Source: UBA11591 sp040220895 (GTDB taxonomy: Bacteria > Bacteroidota > Bacteroidia > Flavobacteriales_E > Vicingaceae). From it: DNA of 64,000 nt. This document shows positions 1-7,463 of the stretch, piece by piece. How positions within the stretch are numbered: position 1 is the stretch's first letter; every line of letters starts with the position of its first letter. A program made the position numbers and the translations under genes. A model generated the notes under the pieces. It saw only the letters and a program-made list of their open reading frames with translations, had not been told where the DNA came from and did no database searches. The stretch is taken from NCBI GenBank assembly GCA_040220895.1, contig JAVJVY010000001.1, forward strand, positions 1 to 64,000, given 5' to 3'.

Positions 1-24
1 CGGGATTCATCTCTGGGCTGTGGT

Positions 25-110
25 GGCTGAAGTTTTCCTTCGGACAAACTTCAGCCGACCCATTAGCTCCGAGGTCAAAAAACGAAACCCAACAAAGCTG
101 CGCTTTGTTG
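25..110. repeat. Two perfect inverted repeats near the window edge
   Basis: The first inverted repeat has 11-nt arms at 25-35 and 46-56 around a 10-nt spacer. The second has 9-nt arms at 90-98 and 102-110 around a 3-nt loop. Neither is followed by a T tract on either strand, so they do not look like simple terminators. I see no convincing gene in 1-160. They may be part of a structured intergenic element or a gene end cut off by the window edge. Confidence 0.5.
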
Positions 111-163
111 CCTATTTCATTTTGTTGTTCTCGCTCAAACAAGTTTGGCTCGACTCCAAAATG

Positions 164-189
164 AAAAAACCCACCTTGTGGGTGGGTTT
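164..189 (-). terminator. Intrinsic terminator of tRNA-Lys
   Basis: A 9-bp hairpin (arms 167-175 and 181-189) is followed, reading the minus strand, by a short U run (complement of 164-169). It lies 13 nt past the 3' end of tRNA-Lys and faces the right way to end that transcript. Confidence 0.75.
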
Positions 190-201
190 CGCTCTCTCTC
201 G

Positions 202-274
202 TGACCTGGCTGGGGCTCGAACCCAGGACCCTCTCCTTAAAAGGGAGATGCTCTACCAGCTGAGCTACCAGGTC
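202..274 (-). tRNA. tRNA-Lys(UUU)
   Basis: The reverse complement folds as a complete cloverleaf: 7-bp acceptor stem (GACCTGG with CCAGGTC), a D arm with GCTCAG and GGTAGAGC, anticodon loop CTTTTAA giving anticodon TTT, a T arm with TTCGAGC, and discriminator A. The 3' CCA is not encoded. It has its own promoter and terminator, so it is a single-gene transcript. Confidence 0.95.
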
Positions 275-289
275 TAAATTTTAAGGGTG

Positions 290-319
290 CAAATATAGCG
301 TTCTTTTTAAAATCACAAA
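290..319 (-). promoter_or_regulatory. Bacteroidota-type promoter for tRNA-Lys
   Basis: On the minus strand a TTTG (-33 element, 316-319) is followed after 18 nt by TATATTTG (-7 element, 290-297), matching the known Bacteroidota sigma consensus TTG-N(17-23)-TAnnTTTG. The predicted start site lies about 10 nt before the mature tRNA 5' end. It is one of the cleanest promoters in the window. Confidence 0.8.
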
Positions 320-389
320 GGCTTTTCTGGGCTATTACCGCATTGGGCGATTGATGCCATTTTAGGCGCTTTGTTGTACCTTTAAACAC

Positions 390-659
390 ATGCTAAATCA
401 AAAGTATTTTTACGCGGTTTTAATCGTAATCTGTTTCGCTTTATGCAAGCCATTCAAAGACTCAGACCTGCGAATTGCATTTCATGAAATAAGCCCCAAA
501 CTCTCTGCAGTTGAATTGCGTTATGTTGACTTCGCCAATGCCGTAAGTTATGCAGATCCATGCGCTTGTGAATTAAACCTGATCAGCGATGAGGTAGTTA
601 AAAATCTATCGGAACATTATGGCGCCCAATACGGTTATATATATTCAAGATCCATGTGA
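390..659 (+). CDS. Small putative exported protein, unknown
   Basis: I do not recognise this 89-residue ORF. It opens with a hydrophobic segment (residues 7-19, YAVLIVICFALC) that could be a signal peptide or membrane anchor, then a mixed-charge region with a CAC pair at residues 58-60. The cysteine at the end of the hydrophobic run is not in a good lipobox because it is preceded by leucine. A box TACCTTTA at 377-384 resembles the -7 promoter element and lies 5 nt before the ATG. It stands alone between tRNA-Lys and a poorly coding stretch and could be a fragment. Confidence 0.4.
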   Translation: MLNQKYFYAVLIVICFALCKPFKDSDLRIAFHEISPKLSAVELRYVDFANAVSYADPCACELNLISDEVVKNLSEHYGAQYGYIYSRSM

Positions 660-738
660 TGGAAGTTGGTAATGGCTTGTGGTGGTTTTTACCAAGCATC
701 TAATCTCTGACCACCTTAATTTTTTTTTGGAATGCCGT

Positions 739-760
739 ATGTCGCATATATGCGAGACAT
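739..760. repeat. 12-bp perfect palindrome in a longer imperfect dyad
   Basis: CGCATATATGCG at 743-754 is a perfect 12-bp palindrome; flanking ATGTC and GACAT extend the dyad to 739-760 with a 2-nt asymmetry. It sits in the gap between two small ORFs and could be a protein-binding operator or a chance dyad. No T tract follows. Confidence 0.4.
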
Positions 761-796
761 CGAAGTTGAGGTCAAGATCCTCGACGCAGAAAGGAT

Positions 797-985
797 TTGC
801 TAAAGGAGTTTAAAGGAAGAGGAAAGGCCCGAAGTTGGGTCGCCTATTATTACGGATACCGAGAAAAGTATGCCAGACTCAAAGTCTTTCCCGATGCATT
901 TAATGAGGCCATTTCTCAGATCAGGCCCGAAATTCAAGCAGATATTGCACAACTGCGAAGAAAATTATTAGAAAGGGCACAATAA
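797..985 (+). CDS. Doubtful small ORF, 62 aa
   Basis: The ORF starts with TTG and encodes a basic, partly helical peptide (aromatic run WVAYYYGYREKY, then a C-terminal helix rich in Q, R and L). It is open upstream only to 770. I recognise no family. The composition is protein-like, so it may be the C-terminal remnant of a lost gene rather than a functional small protein. Support is limited to an open frame and plausible amino acid use. Confidence 0.25.
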   Translation: MLKEFKGRGKARSWVAYYYGYREKYARLKVFPDAFNEAISQIRPEIQADIAQLRRKLLERAQ

Positions 986-1025
986 AATAATCCAACTATC
1001 AGTAGTGTTTTTTATGTGCTTCTGA

Positions 1026-1832
1026 ATGATCTTTAATGAACTGCAAGCATTATATTTACAGGACATGAAAGCCCCTATTTGGATAAACATTGTTGGAATA
1101 AGTGCGGTGATATTAGGCCTTTGGGGCTTTTTTGAAGGTCTAGCCAGTTATGTGGTTATCGAAGTCCGACAACTGCGACCAAACAGTTTGCTGACACCTT
1201 ATTTATGGGCGTTCAGGCTTCTATCTGTCATACAGATGGTCCTTGGTATCTATTACGTTATGGCCGGTAATGTATATCTGCGTAAAAAGAAATACGCTCG
1301 TGAAGTGATTCGTTCGGCCATAATTTTCAGTTTGTTCTTTGAACTCAGCACCATGATCTTTTTCTTTCTTTTTATCCAAACACACGAATCGCTATCGTTT
1401 AGCTACCGTCCCAGTTTGATCAATTTTTTAAGACCAACGTTTAGTGCGTTGCTATTAACAGGAGTCATCATCCTGAGGCCATACTATTTTCGTCGCTACA
1501 TCGAACACACGGGTCACACTGGCCTTCCACGCATTTATTCCATAATTAGTACGCTCTTTTTATCTATGCCCTTTTCCATATTTGGGCTTTGGCTCTATTG
1601 TGGATTTATTTACGAGGACTACCTTGAAAAAATGGATTATTTCAAACACTTTTTTCCGGAATCCCTCAGAGCCCCGAACCAATTAACCTATGTTGAATTG
1701 GTATTTAGTTGCATGGCTGTGATTTTCGGATTGATCTCACTCAATGCGAGACCGCCGTGGAAGTTTTTGAGTTACTTTTCGCTGATCGTTGGAAGTTTAT
1801 TCGTTCTGTTATTTGCTTTCCAATTGAAATGA
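1026..1832 (+). CDS. Polytopic membrane protein, unknown
   Basis: This 268-residue protein is very hydrophobic with about seven predicted membrane spans, near residues 18-40, 58-85, 96-116, 135-150, 170-195, 222-242 and 248-266, separated by short basic loops. No catalytic motif or known transporter signature is visible. The start could also be the ATG at 1065 (MKAPIWINIVG), which places the first span close to the N-terminus. It ends 8 nt before the end of the decayed lipoprotein gene on the other strand. It is clearly coding, but I cannot assign a function. Confidence 0.65.
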   Translation: MIFNELQALYLQDMKAPIWINIVGISAVILGLWGFFEGLASYVVIEVRQLRPNSLLTPYLWAFRLLSVIQMVLGIYYVMAGNVYLRKKKYAREVIRSAIIFSLFFELSTMIFFFLFIQTHESLSFSYRPSLINFLRPTFSALLLTGVIILRPYYFRRYIEHTGHTGLPRIYSIISTLFLSMPFSIFGLWLYCGFIYEDYLEKMDYFKHFFPESLRAPNQLTYVELVFSCMAVIFGLISLNARPPWKFLSYFSLIVGSLFVLLFAFQLK

Positions 1833-1839
1833 AATACAG

Positions 1840-2507
1840 TCAATATGGAATTACGATCTTTCCGACTGATCTACCATTGGTCACCTTTATAGTCTGAGCA
1901 CTTCTGTTATAAAGAGTGCAGTTAAACGTAAACGTGGCAATCTTCATTGAGGTTCCGTCATTATTATCTTTCACATCCGACAAAACAAAGCTTGATCCGG
2001 ATTGATTTCCATGAGAAGTAGTCCAGTATTGATTTCCGTCCCAATACTCGACCAGTCCACCGTTTTTTTCTACACCATAATCAGGATCGACACCATATGG
2101 ATACGTCCCGTTAACAATTTTCTTTGCCCTTTCTTTTTTACCTGGATCGCTAAAATAACCCGGAAATGTTGAGATCATTCCAACGCAGTAGGACGGTTTG
2201 TTGGGGTCCGACAAATGTTCAAAATAAGATCACTGAACTACCGTATAATCATTCCCGACTCCCCCACCGTACGGTCCAGACATACCGTTACAATACCTTT
2301 TTTGATTTTGACCCACCGAATTCAGCAATAAGATTCTGACCCACCGAATTCAGCAATAAAATAATACTTGGCGTCGGTGGCAACAGGAATAGTAGGACTT
2401 GATGTCTGTGGTATAACTTCTTATTCCTTTTTGTTGCACGATGACAGGGCGAAGAAGATCACCCCTTTGGAAATAAAGGTAAAAATCCCAGTGATTATAT
2501 AAGACAT
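1840..2507 (-). pseudogene. Decayed lipoprotein gene (two stops and a frameshift)
   Basis: On the minus strand an ATG at 2507 opens a lipoprotein signal peptide ending in the lipobox LSSC (Cys24), then NKKE and an in-frame TAA at 2421-2423. The same frame continues coherently as EVIPQTSSPTIPVATDAKYY until a 28-bp tandem duplication, after which the frame is lost. Coherent sequence (YCNGMSGPYGGGVGNDYTVV) resumes in a third frame, hits TGA at 2230-2232, and runs on as the 124-residue piece ending at 1840. Joined, these make a secreted lipoprotein of roughly 215 residues of unknown function. The remaining 124-residue ORF, with a TTG start and no signal, is unlikely to be a gene in its own right. 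Confidence 0.75.
2304..2359. repeat. 28-bp tandem duplication inside the decayed lipoprotein gene
   Basis: Two adjacent 28-bp copies (2304-2331 and 2332-2359) differ at one base. The unit length is not a multiple of three, so the duplication shifts the reading frame. Near-identity of the copies suggests the duplication is recent compared with the rest of the locus. Confidence 0.9.
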
Positions 2508-2804
2508 GATATAGGCTAAAACGTTATTGGTTTTGAATGCAAATTTGAATTAAAATTTAAAAAAGAATAACTTCCATTATGACCCTGATATCCCATCATA
2601 ACAAGTAAGGTTGAAGGTGGAAATGCCTTGATTATCCAGTTTGAAATGGCCTGAATTAATAAGATAAATTAAACGGGCTAATGCATTGCATATGTGATGA
2701 TTAGTGAATATATGTCTCGATTTTATTGTCATAAATCGTAGCTATCTGTCCTTGTATGACTGCAAGTAAGAACTGACATTCGTTCAAAATATAAAATCTT
2801 AATT
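2508..2804. other. Gene-free AT-rich interval
   Basis: About 300 nt between the decayed lipoprotein gene and the next plus-strand gene. It is AT-rich, has stops in all frames and shows no tRNA-like fold, terminator or long repeat. It presumably holds the promoter of the downstream gene, but I see no clean TAnnTTTG box. Confidence 0.5.
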
Positions 2805-4310
2805 ATGAAAGAATTGCATCGCATTGTCAAGACCTTGTCAGAAAAAGAAAAGAAAGCGGCCAGACGCTATTTTACTCAGAAGTACGCCAATACTAAGGAG
2901 CTTCAGCTCTTTAAAGTATTAGAGACGTCATGTAGTGAAGAAGGTGAATTAAGCCCTGAAAGCATCCGAGAACTGGGATATGAATCAGCAGCTTGTCGGT
3001 CCTTTCAAAAGTTAAAGGTCAGATTGAGAAACAAACTTTTTGATTTCCTCACTTCAAATTCGGCCATAAGTGAATGCAAAGATGTCGATGCCAATGCATT
3101 TCTGCAGCAACGACTTAAAAAGGCAAACCTGCAGGCTTGTATCCTTCGTGAAAAAAGTCACCTGAATCATTCTTCTGAAATGCTGAAAAATTCCATTCGA
3201 CTTGCCGAGAAAAACGGGCAATATTCGAGCATGGTGGAAGCCATGAATGAGCTTCAAAAAATACACGAGATCAAAGCCGAATATGACCGAAAAAACAAAA
3301 TAACCTTTAAAATGAAGCACTATAAAAAAGTGTCAGACAAAATTGAGGAAATGACAGAGTTGTTCAAGGAGGTAATACGAATGCTTGAAAATGAATACAT
3401 GAATTTCAGTACTCAGAGACTACGGGAAACCAAACTCATCATTCAAGCCAACTCAGATGAACTGAAAAATGAAGAACTTCAGTTTATGTCCGATCATTTG
3501 CAAGCTTTAGACGATCTGGCAAGCGCAAGACCGGATGAATCCCTGGAAATCTTCATGAAATGGAACAAAAGAATCAAAGCAAATCCAGCCAGATTCAACC
3601 TTGAATTCAAAGCTTTGAATCAACAACTCTTACTTCAACGTTCATTTTTATCAGTTCGTTCCATGGCTGTCGACAAATCGGCCAAACAAAATAATGCGAT
3701 TGATAATTTCTCCATGCCATTTATTCGGATCAATCTGGCAGAACTGGCTCAAAGAATTAGGATTGCCGACATGCGCGAAGCGCATGACCTCATGACGTCG
3801 ATTGATCAAAACCTCACACAAGAGGTCCAACAGAACAATTCGATCACCTATCAAAGGGCTTTTTTAAGGTTTATTTCTTCAGACTACAAAACCTGCATGA
3901 GAATCGTCAATGACCATATTCGAAAATTTTCTAGCACTTCATTGCAGCAAGTGGACTTCATGATTCTCGAAATCATGAGTTTATTTGAGCTCGAGAAGCT
4001 CGATCTTCTGGAATATAAGATTCAAGGATTTGGAAAAAACTTGGCATACCGCAAGAAATTTGATCTACCGGAACACTACTGCCGGATTAACCTGCTACTG
4101 ACCGCTCTTCTACGCTCAAACTACAATTTTAAGGACGAAAAAGTATTGCGTAACTGGAAGTTGCTGAGCCAGGAAACCATAAATCCTTTACTTGAAATGC
4201 AGAGCCATCAGCCTAAAACCTTTTGCAGATGGTTTTCAGGACATGCCCAAATAAACTTACCAATAAAGGGTGCTATCTCTATGGAGGCCTTGGCGGCGGC
4301 TATTTTTTGA
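2805..4310 (+). CDS. Large all-helical cytoplasmic protein, unknown
   Basis: The 501-residue product has no signal peptide or membrane span and is rich in K, E, L and Q, consistent with a long helical-repeat (TPR-like) solenoid. The first 80 residues (ELHRIVKTLSEKEKKAARRYF and then an LxxLKxxLRNKLFDFL stretch) look like a compact helical domain that I associate with Bacteroidota hypothetical proteins. Residues 110-330 show heptad-like spacing. No enzymatic motif is visible. It stands alone on the plus strand, 66 nt before the DinB-like gene. A scaffold or regulatory role is only a guess. Confidence 0.75.
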   Translation: MKELHRIVKTLSEKEKKAARRYFTQKYANTKELQLFKVLETSCSEEGELSPESIRELGYESAACRSFQKLKVRLRNKLFDFLTSNSAISECKDVDANAFLQQRLKKANLQACILREKSHLNHSSEMLKNSIRLAEKNGQYSSMVEAMNELQKIHEIKAEYDRKNKITFKMKHYKKVSDKIEEMTELFKEVIRMLENEYMNFSTQRLRETKLIIQANSDELKNEELQFMSDHLQALDDLASARPDESLEIFMKWNKRIKANPARFNLEFKALNQQLLLQRSFLSVRSMAVDKSAKQNNAIDNFSMPFIRINLAELAQRIRIADMREAHDLMTSIDQNLTQEVQQNNSITYQRAFLRFISSDYKTCMRIVNDHIRKFSSTSLQQVDFMILEIMSLFELEKLDLLEYKIQGFGKNLAYRKKFDLPEHYCRINLLLTALLRSNYNFKDEKVLRNWKLLSQETINPLLEMQSHQPKTFCRWFSGHAQINLPIKGAISMEALAAAIF

Positions 4311-4376
4311 AAAGCCAATTCGACTTTTTTAAAAAGCATTATGTCATAGGAGTTTGTGTTATTTTAGACAGCTCCT

Positions 4377-4922
4377 ATGACTGATCAAAAACGTTGGAAA
4401 AAAGAGCTTGAAGATCTTGCCGAAGACTACAGTCAATTACTTCTTAAAATTGATGGACAAAAAATCTTTTTAAAGCCTGAAGACGGGTCCTGGTCTTTGG
4501 CTGAATTGCTGTATCATGTGCTACTGGTCAACGAGAGTTACTTCCCGATCTTCAAAGGCCTCATTGATAGAAAATTCAATCAACCCTTCATTGCCCGTTT
4601 CGAAATTCTTGCTCGTTTTTTCGGTAGTCATATTTTAACATCTGTTCAACCCGATAATCAAAGAAAAACGCTGACTCAAAGCATCTGGCAACCACAAAAT
4701 TTGGAAGTTCCAAAAGACATTGTCAATCTATTTTTCAATAGTCATTCGGTATTAATTGAATACATCAGGAAGTCGTGGATGTACTCCGACATGGGGTATG
4801 TCATTCATTCCCCGGCCAACAGGATGATCATCTACCATCTTGACACTGCTATTGAGATCATCATTCAGCACGAGCGCCGTCATTTATTGCAAGCCAGAAA
4901 GATTGCCGAAAAATTGGTCTGA
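4377..4922 (+). CDS. DinB/YfiT-like metal-binding helical bundle protein
   Basis: The 181-residue protein has the layout of the DinB_2 four-helix bundle: GSWSLAELLYHVLLVNESYF around residues 38-57 supplies the first histidine, and IIQHERRHLLQARKI at the C-terminus supplies the paired H-x3-H. In this superfamily the three histidines bind a divalent metal, often in thiol-dependent transferases such as bacillithiol S-transferases. A bacillithiol gene (bshC) lies elsewhere in the window, so a bacillithiol-linked role is possible but not shown. No neighbour suggests a substrate. Confidence 0.75.
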   Translation: MTDQKRWKKELEDLAEDYSQLLLKIDGQKIFLKPEDGSWSLAELLYHVLLVNESYFPIFKGLIDRKFNQPFIARFEILARFFGSHILTSVQPDNQRKTLTQSIWQPQNLEVPKDIVNLFFNSHSVLIEYIRKSWMYSDMGYVIHSPANRMIIYHLDTAIEIIIQHERRHLLQARKIAEKLV

Positions 4923-4996
4923 ATTCCCATAGATCCTTATACAGGTTCTTAAAAAGGACTGCTGCATTTTAAAAAGGCTGCTCGCTTTATTTACTT

Positions 4997-5032
4997 TTTG
5001 ATAATAATGCTTGCTTTTAGGGCGTATATTTG
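4997..5032 (+). promoter_or_regulatory. Candidate promoter of the desaturase gene
   Basis: A perfect -7 box TATATTTG at 5025-5032 lies 23 nt before the desaturase ATG. A TTTG at 4997-5000 is 24 nt further upstream, slightly long for the -33 spacing. Confidence 0.55.
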
Positions 5033-5055
5033 CAGCCTAATTAAAATCGCTTTAG

Positions 5056-5805
5056 ATGTACGTCGTTTTATTCTTTTTTGCCCATTGGTTTGCTTCCCTT
5101 TTCTGCCAAAGTTTTTTCATGCACCGTTACGCCAGCCACCAGATGTTCACAATGTCAAAAGGCTGGGAAAAATTCTTTTACATTCTTTCATTTATATTTC
5201 AAGGAAGTTCCTACCTGAGCCCGCGAGCTTATGCCGTTTTGCACAGAATGCACCACGCCTACGCCGACACGGAAAAAGACCCCCATTCACCAAAATATGA
5301 CAAGAATTTCTTCGCAATGATGATGCGGACAAAAAATGTCTACAACGAAATCTATCACAGGAAAGTTCCTGTGGAAGACCGTTTCACCAAAAACCTTCCT
5401 CACTGGGACGCATTTGATCGATTCGCTGATAACTGGGCTTTCAGGATTGCATGGGGACTATTTTATGCCACTGTTTATTATTTGTTGGATGCGCAGATTT
5501 GGATGTACTTTACGCTCCTTCCGATTCAGTGGGTAATGGGGCCATTTCATGGCGTCATCATAAATTGGTTTGCCCACCTCTATGGAAAAATCAATTTCAA
5601 GGTAGGTGATACTTCAAAGAATCTATTTCCGGTTGACTTTTTAATGCTTGGAGAAGGCTACCACAACAATCATCACAAGCGCCCCATGAATCCTAATTTT
5701 GGATATAAATGGTATGAGTTCGATCCCATATATCCGTTTGTCGTGGTTTTTAAGACCTTAGGAATAATTAAGATTCCTGCGAAACCTGCTGCAGCAGGGT
5801 CTTAA
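5056..5805 (+). CDS. Fatty acid (acyl-CoA/acyl-lipid) desaturase
   Basis: Three histidine boxes of membrane di-iron desaturases are present: HRYASH near residue 23, HRMHH near residue 62 and HNNHH near residue 201. Two hydrophobic blocks (residues 2-20 and about 130-175) fit the four-span topology. The arrangement is that of delta-9-type desaturases, which add a double bond to membrane acyl chains using oxygen and an electron donor. At 249 residues it is short for the family but has all metal ligands. The ATG at 5056 is the only early start and follows a good -7 box. The positional specificity cannot be read from the sequence. Confidence 0.88.
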   Translation: MYVVLFFFAHWFASLFCQSFFMHRYASHQMFTMSKGWEKFFYILSFIFQGSSYLSPRAYAVLHRMHHAYADTEKDPHSPKYDKNFFAMMMRTKNVYNEIYHRKVPVEDRFTKNLPHWDAFDRFADNWAFRIAWGLFYATVYYLLDAQIWMYFTLLPIQWVMGPFHGVIINWFAHLYGKINFKVGDTSKNLFPVDFLMLGEGYHNNHHKRPMNPNFGYKWYEFDPIYPFVVVFKTLGIIKIPAKPAAAGS

Positions 5806-5889
5806 ACCAAACAAGATTCTTCCAAAACAACCTTTATTGCGGTTCATCCGTTATATGTTAACAACTAATACGATTAAAATCAGAACGGC

Positions 5890-6597
5890 ATGAGTCCAGG
5901 AGATGAAAAGATTAAACGAGCCTTAAAGCAAAAGACCTGGAACGAGATTAAAACAGAAAATTCCTGGCAGATTTTCAAGGTCATGTCCGAATTTGTAGAG
6001 GGATTTCAAAAACTCGGAAAGATTGGTCCATGCGTGACCATCTTCGGGTCCGCTCGAACAAAATCAACGGATAAGTACTATAAAATGGCCGTTGAGATAG
6101 CCTTCAAACTAACTCAAAAAGGCTATGGAGTGCTCACCGGAGGAGGTGGTGGAATAATGGAAGCAGGTAACAAAGGTGCAAATGCCGGCGGAGGTGTCAG
6201 CGTTGGCTTGAACATTGAGTTGCCGTATGAACAAAAAGCAAATCCATACATCGATAACGACAAATTACTGATGTTCGATTATTTCTTTGTGAGAAAGGTG
6301 ATGTTCATGAAGTACGCGCAAGGTTTTGTGGTCATGCCCGGAGGATTTGGCACGCTTGATGAGCTTTTTGAGGCGTTAACCCTGATTCAAACCAAGAAGA
6401 TCGCCCGTTTTCCGATCATTTTAGTTGGCAATGAATTTTGGTCGGGAATGCTCGAGTGGATAAAAAATACCCTTTTGAGCGAAGGAAAAATCGATAAGGA
6501 TGATCTGGACCTCTTTCATATTGTTGATTCTTCTGATGAAGTCCTGAATGTGATCGAAAAATTCTACACCAAGTACACCCTAAGACCGAATTTCTAA
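5890..6597 (+). CDS. LOG family nucleotide phosphoribohydrolase
   Basis: The protein carries the Rossmann-like signature GGGGGIMEAGNKGA (about residues 77-90) and the LOG motif PGGFGTLDE (residues 150-158), which in this family binds nucleotide and supplies the catalytic glutamate. LOG proteins cleave the N-glycosidic bond of nucleoside 5'-monophosphates, releasing ribose-5-phosphate and base; in many bacteria the physiological substrate is unknown. The 235-residue length fits the TIGR00730 type with an N-terminal helical extension. It stands alone between the desaturase and tRNA-Leu. Confidence 0.88.
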   Translation: MSPGDEKIKRALKQKTWNEIKTENSWQIFKVMSEFVEGFQKLGKIGPCVTIFGSARTKSTDKYYKMAVEIAFKLTQKGYGVLTGGGGGIMEAGNKGANAGGGVSVGLNIELPYEQKANPYIDNDKLLMFDYFFVRKVMFMKYAQGFVVMPGGFGTLDELFEALTLIQTKKIARFPIILVGNEFWSGMLEWIKNTLLSEGKIDKDDLDLFHIVDSSDEVLNVIEKFYTKYTLRPNF

Positions 6598-6618
6598 GGA
6601 ATTAATTAATGAAAGTGC

Positions 6619-6626
6619 TACTTTTG
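6619..6626 (+). promoter_or_regulatory. Candidate -7 box for tRNA-Leu
   Basis: TACTTTTG matches TAnnTTTG and lies 46 nt before the tRNA-Leu 5' end. The -33 element upstream is weak. Confidence 0.45.
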
Positions 6627-6671
6627 CAGACCAGTCATTGATCGATATATTCTTTGATTGAATGCTGACCT

Positions 6672-6756
6672 ACCCAGGTGGTGAAATTGGTAGACACGCA
6701 AGGTTGAGGGCCTTGTGCTCATTGCGAGCGTGCTGGTTCGAGTCCAGTTCTGGGTA
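6672..6756 (+). tRNA. tRNA-Leu(GAG)
   Basis: An 85-nt class II tRNA. The acceptor stem pairs ACCCAGG with TCTGGGT, the D arm has GTGAAATTGGTAGACAC, the anticodon loop TTGAGGG gives GAG, the variable arm is long (TGCTCATTGCGAGCGT) and the T arm has GTTCGAGTCC. The discriminator is A, as expected for leucine. CCA is not encoded. Confidence 0.95.
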
Positions 6757-7012
6757 CAAATGAATTATAAGTGTGATGGTGATTAAGGAGCTGTCACACT
6801 TCATTTCCCTCCTTATTTGTGCTCAACATCATAATTACAAAATAACAATTGGGCCTTCGGGCCATTTCAATTTTAAGATGATAGTTAGCTCTATTATACT
6901 CTGGTGGCCAACCGAGTAAGCGAGCGGCATAGCATTTTTCGAGAAGCTAAGGAATCCCCAGCCACCTCGTCATTAGCTTTCTCTAAACCTCAGGTCAATT
7001 CCCCGATTCCAT
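6757..7012. other. Intergenic region with hairpins after tRNA-Leu
   Basis: Downstream of tRNA-Leu there is an 8-bp hairpin with a long loop (arms 6769-6776 and 6794-6801) and a GGCC-TTCG-GGCC hairpin at 6853-6864 followed by a T-rich stretch; either may end the tRNA transcript. At 6900-7000 there are short inverted segments (for example CCGagtaagcgagCGG) without a clear gene. I see no credible ORF here. Confidence 0.45.
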
Positions 7013-7020
7013 TATATTTG
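7013..7020 (+). promoter_or_regulatory. -7 box abutting the GNAT start codon
   Basis: TATATTTG ends 1 nt before the ATG at 7022. If used, transcription would start at or just after that ATG, implying a leaderless message or a start at the GTG at 7028. No good -33 element is present, so this may be a chance match. Confidence 0.3.
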
Positions 7021-7021
7021 A

Positions 7022-7456
7022 ATGATCGTGAAACTCATCGAGCCTTATACCCCAGAAGAATTCAAGGCGTATTTTAATGCCCGCTGGGAATTTCTGCGAA
7101 AGCCTCAGGGCTTTCCTAAAGGCAGTGAAATAGACAACTTTGAAAACATCAGCATTCACCTGATGGCCGTTGAGAAAAAAGAAATACTTGGTGTTGGAAG
7201 ATTGACTTATTTCAACAATGGCGAAGGACAGATACGATACATGGGAGTTCACGAATTACACAGAAACAAGTTCGTGGGTAGAAAAATCTTGGAATACCTT
7301 GAAAATGAAGCAAAGAATCTGGAGTTGACACTTATTTATTTAAACGCTCGAGAAGGAGCACTTACCTTTTATCAAAATAATGGCTTCAAATCGGTCGGAA
7401 AGCCTTTTAAAGGATTTGCCGATGTTGTTCATTTCAGGATGGAGAAAAAGCTTTAG
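7022..7456 (+). CDS. GNAT family N-acetyltransferase
   Basis: The 144-residue protein has the GNAT order: an N-terminal helix pair, a central strand (GVGRLTYF, about residues 60-67), a strand leading into the acetyl-CoA pyrophosphate loop (ELHRNKFVGRKILEYLENEA, residues 78-97) and a C-terminal FYQNNGFKSVG (about residues 120-130). The loop is a variant of the usual R/Q-x-x-G-x-G/A. Overall it resembles the ElaA-like small acetyltransferases. The acceptor substrate is unknown. It converges with the next gene with a 7-nt gap. Confidence 0.8.
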   Translation: MIVKLIEPYTPEEFKAYFNARWEFLRKPQGFPKGSEIDNFENISIHLMAVEKKEILGVGRLTYFNNGEGQIRYMGVHELHRNKFVGRKILEYLENEAKNLELTLIYLNAREGALTFYQNNGFKSVGKPFKGFADVVHFRMEKKL

Positions 7457-7463
7457 CAATGAA

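Noticed and set aside
20..277. 85-residue plus-strand ORF over the start of the window
   Set aside because: Its C-terminal third is the antisense translation of tRNA-Lys, a well-known source of false ORFs, and the rest covers the tRNA terminator and inverted repeats.
1840..2214. 124-residue minus-strand ORF as a complete gene
   Set aside because: It has only a TTG start and no signal peptide, and coherent coding sequence continues upstream past a TGA; it is the tail of the decayed lipoprotein gene.
2304..2359. Two near-identical 28-bp units as a minimal CRISPR
   Set aside because: The copies are directly adjacent with no spacers, there are no cas genes, and they lie in coding-like sequence; this is a tandem duplication.
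6900..7000. Small RNA or repeat element with short dyads after tRNA-Leu
   Set aside because: The dyads are short and imperfect, no promoter or terminator frames them, and no second copy is seen in the window.
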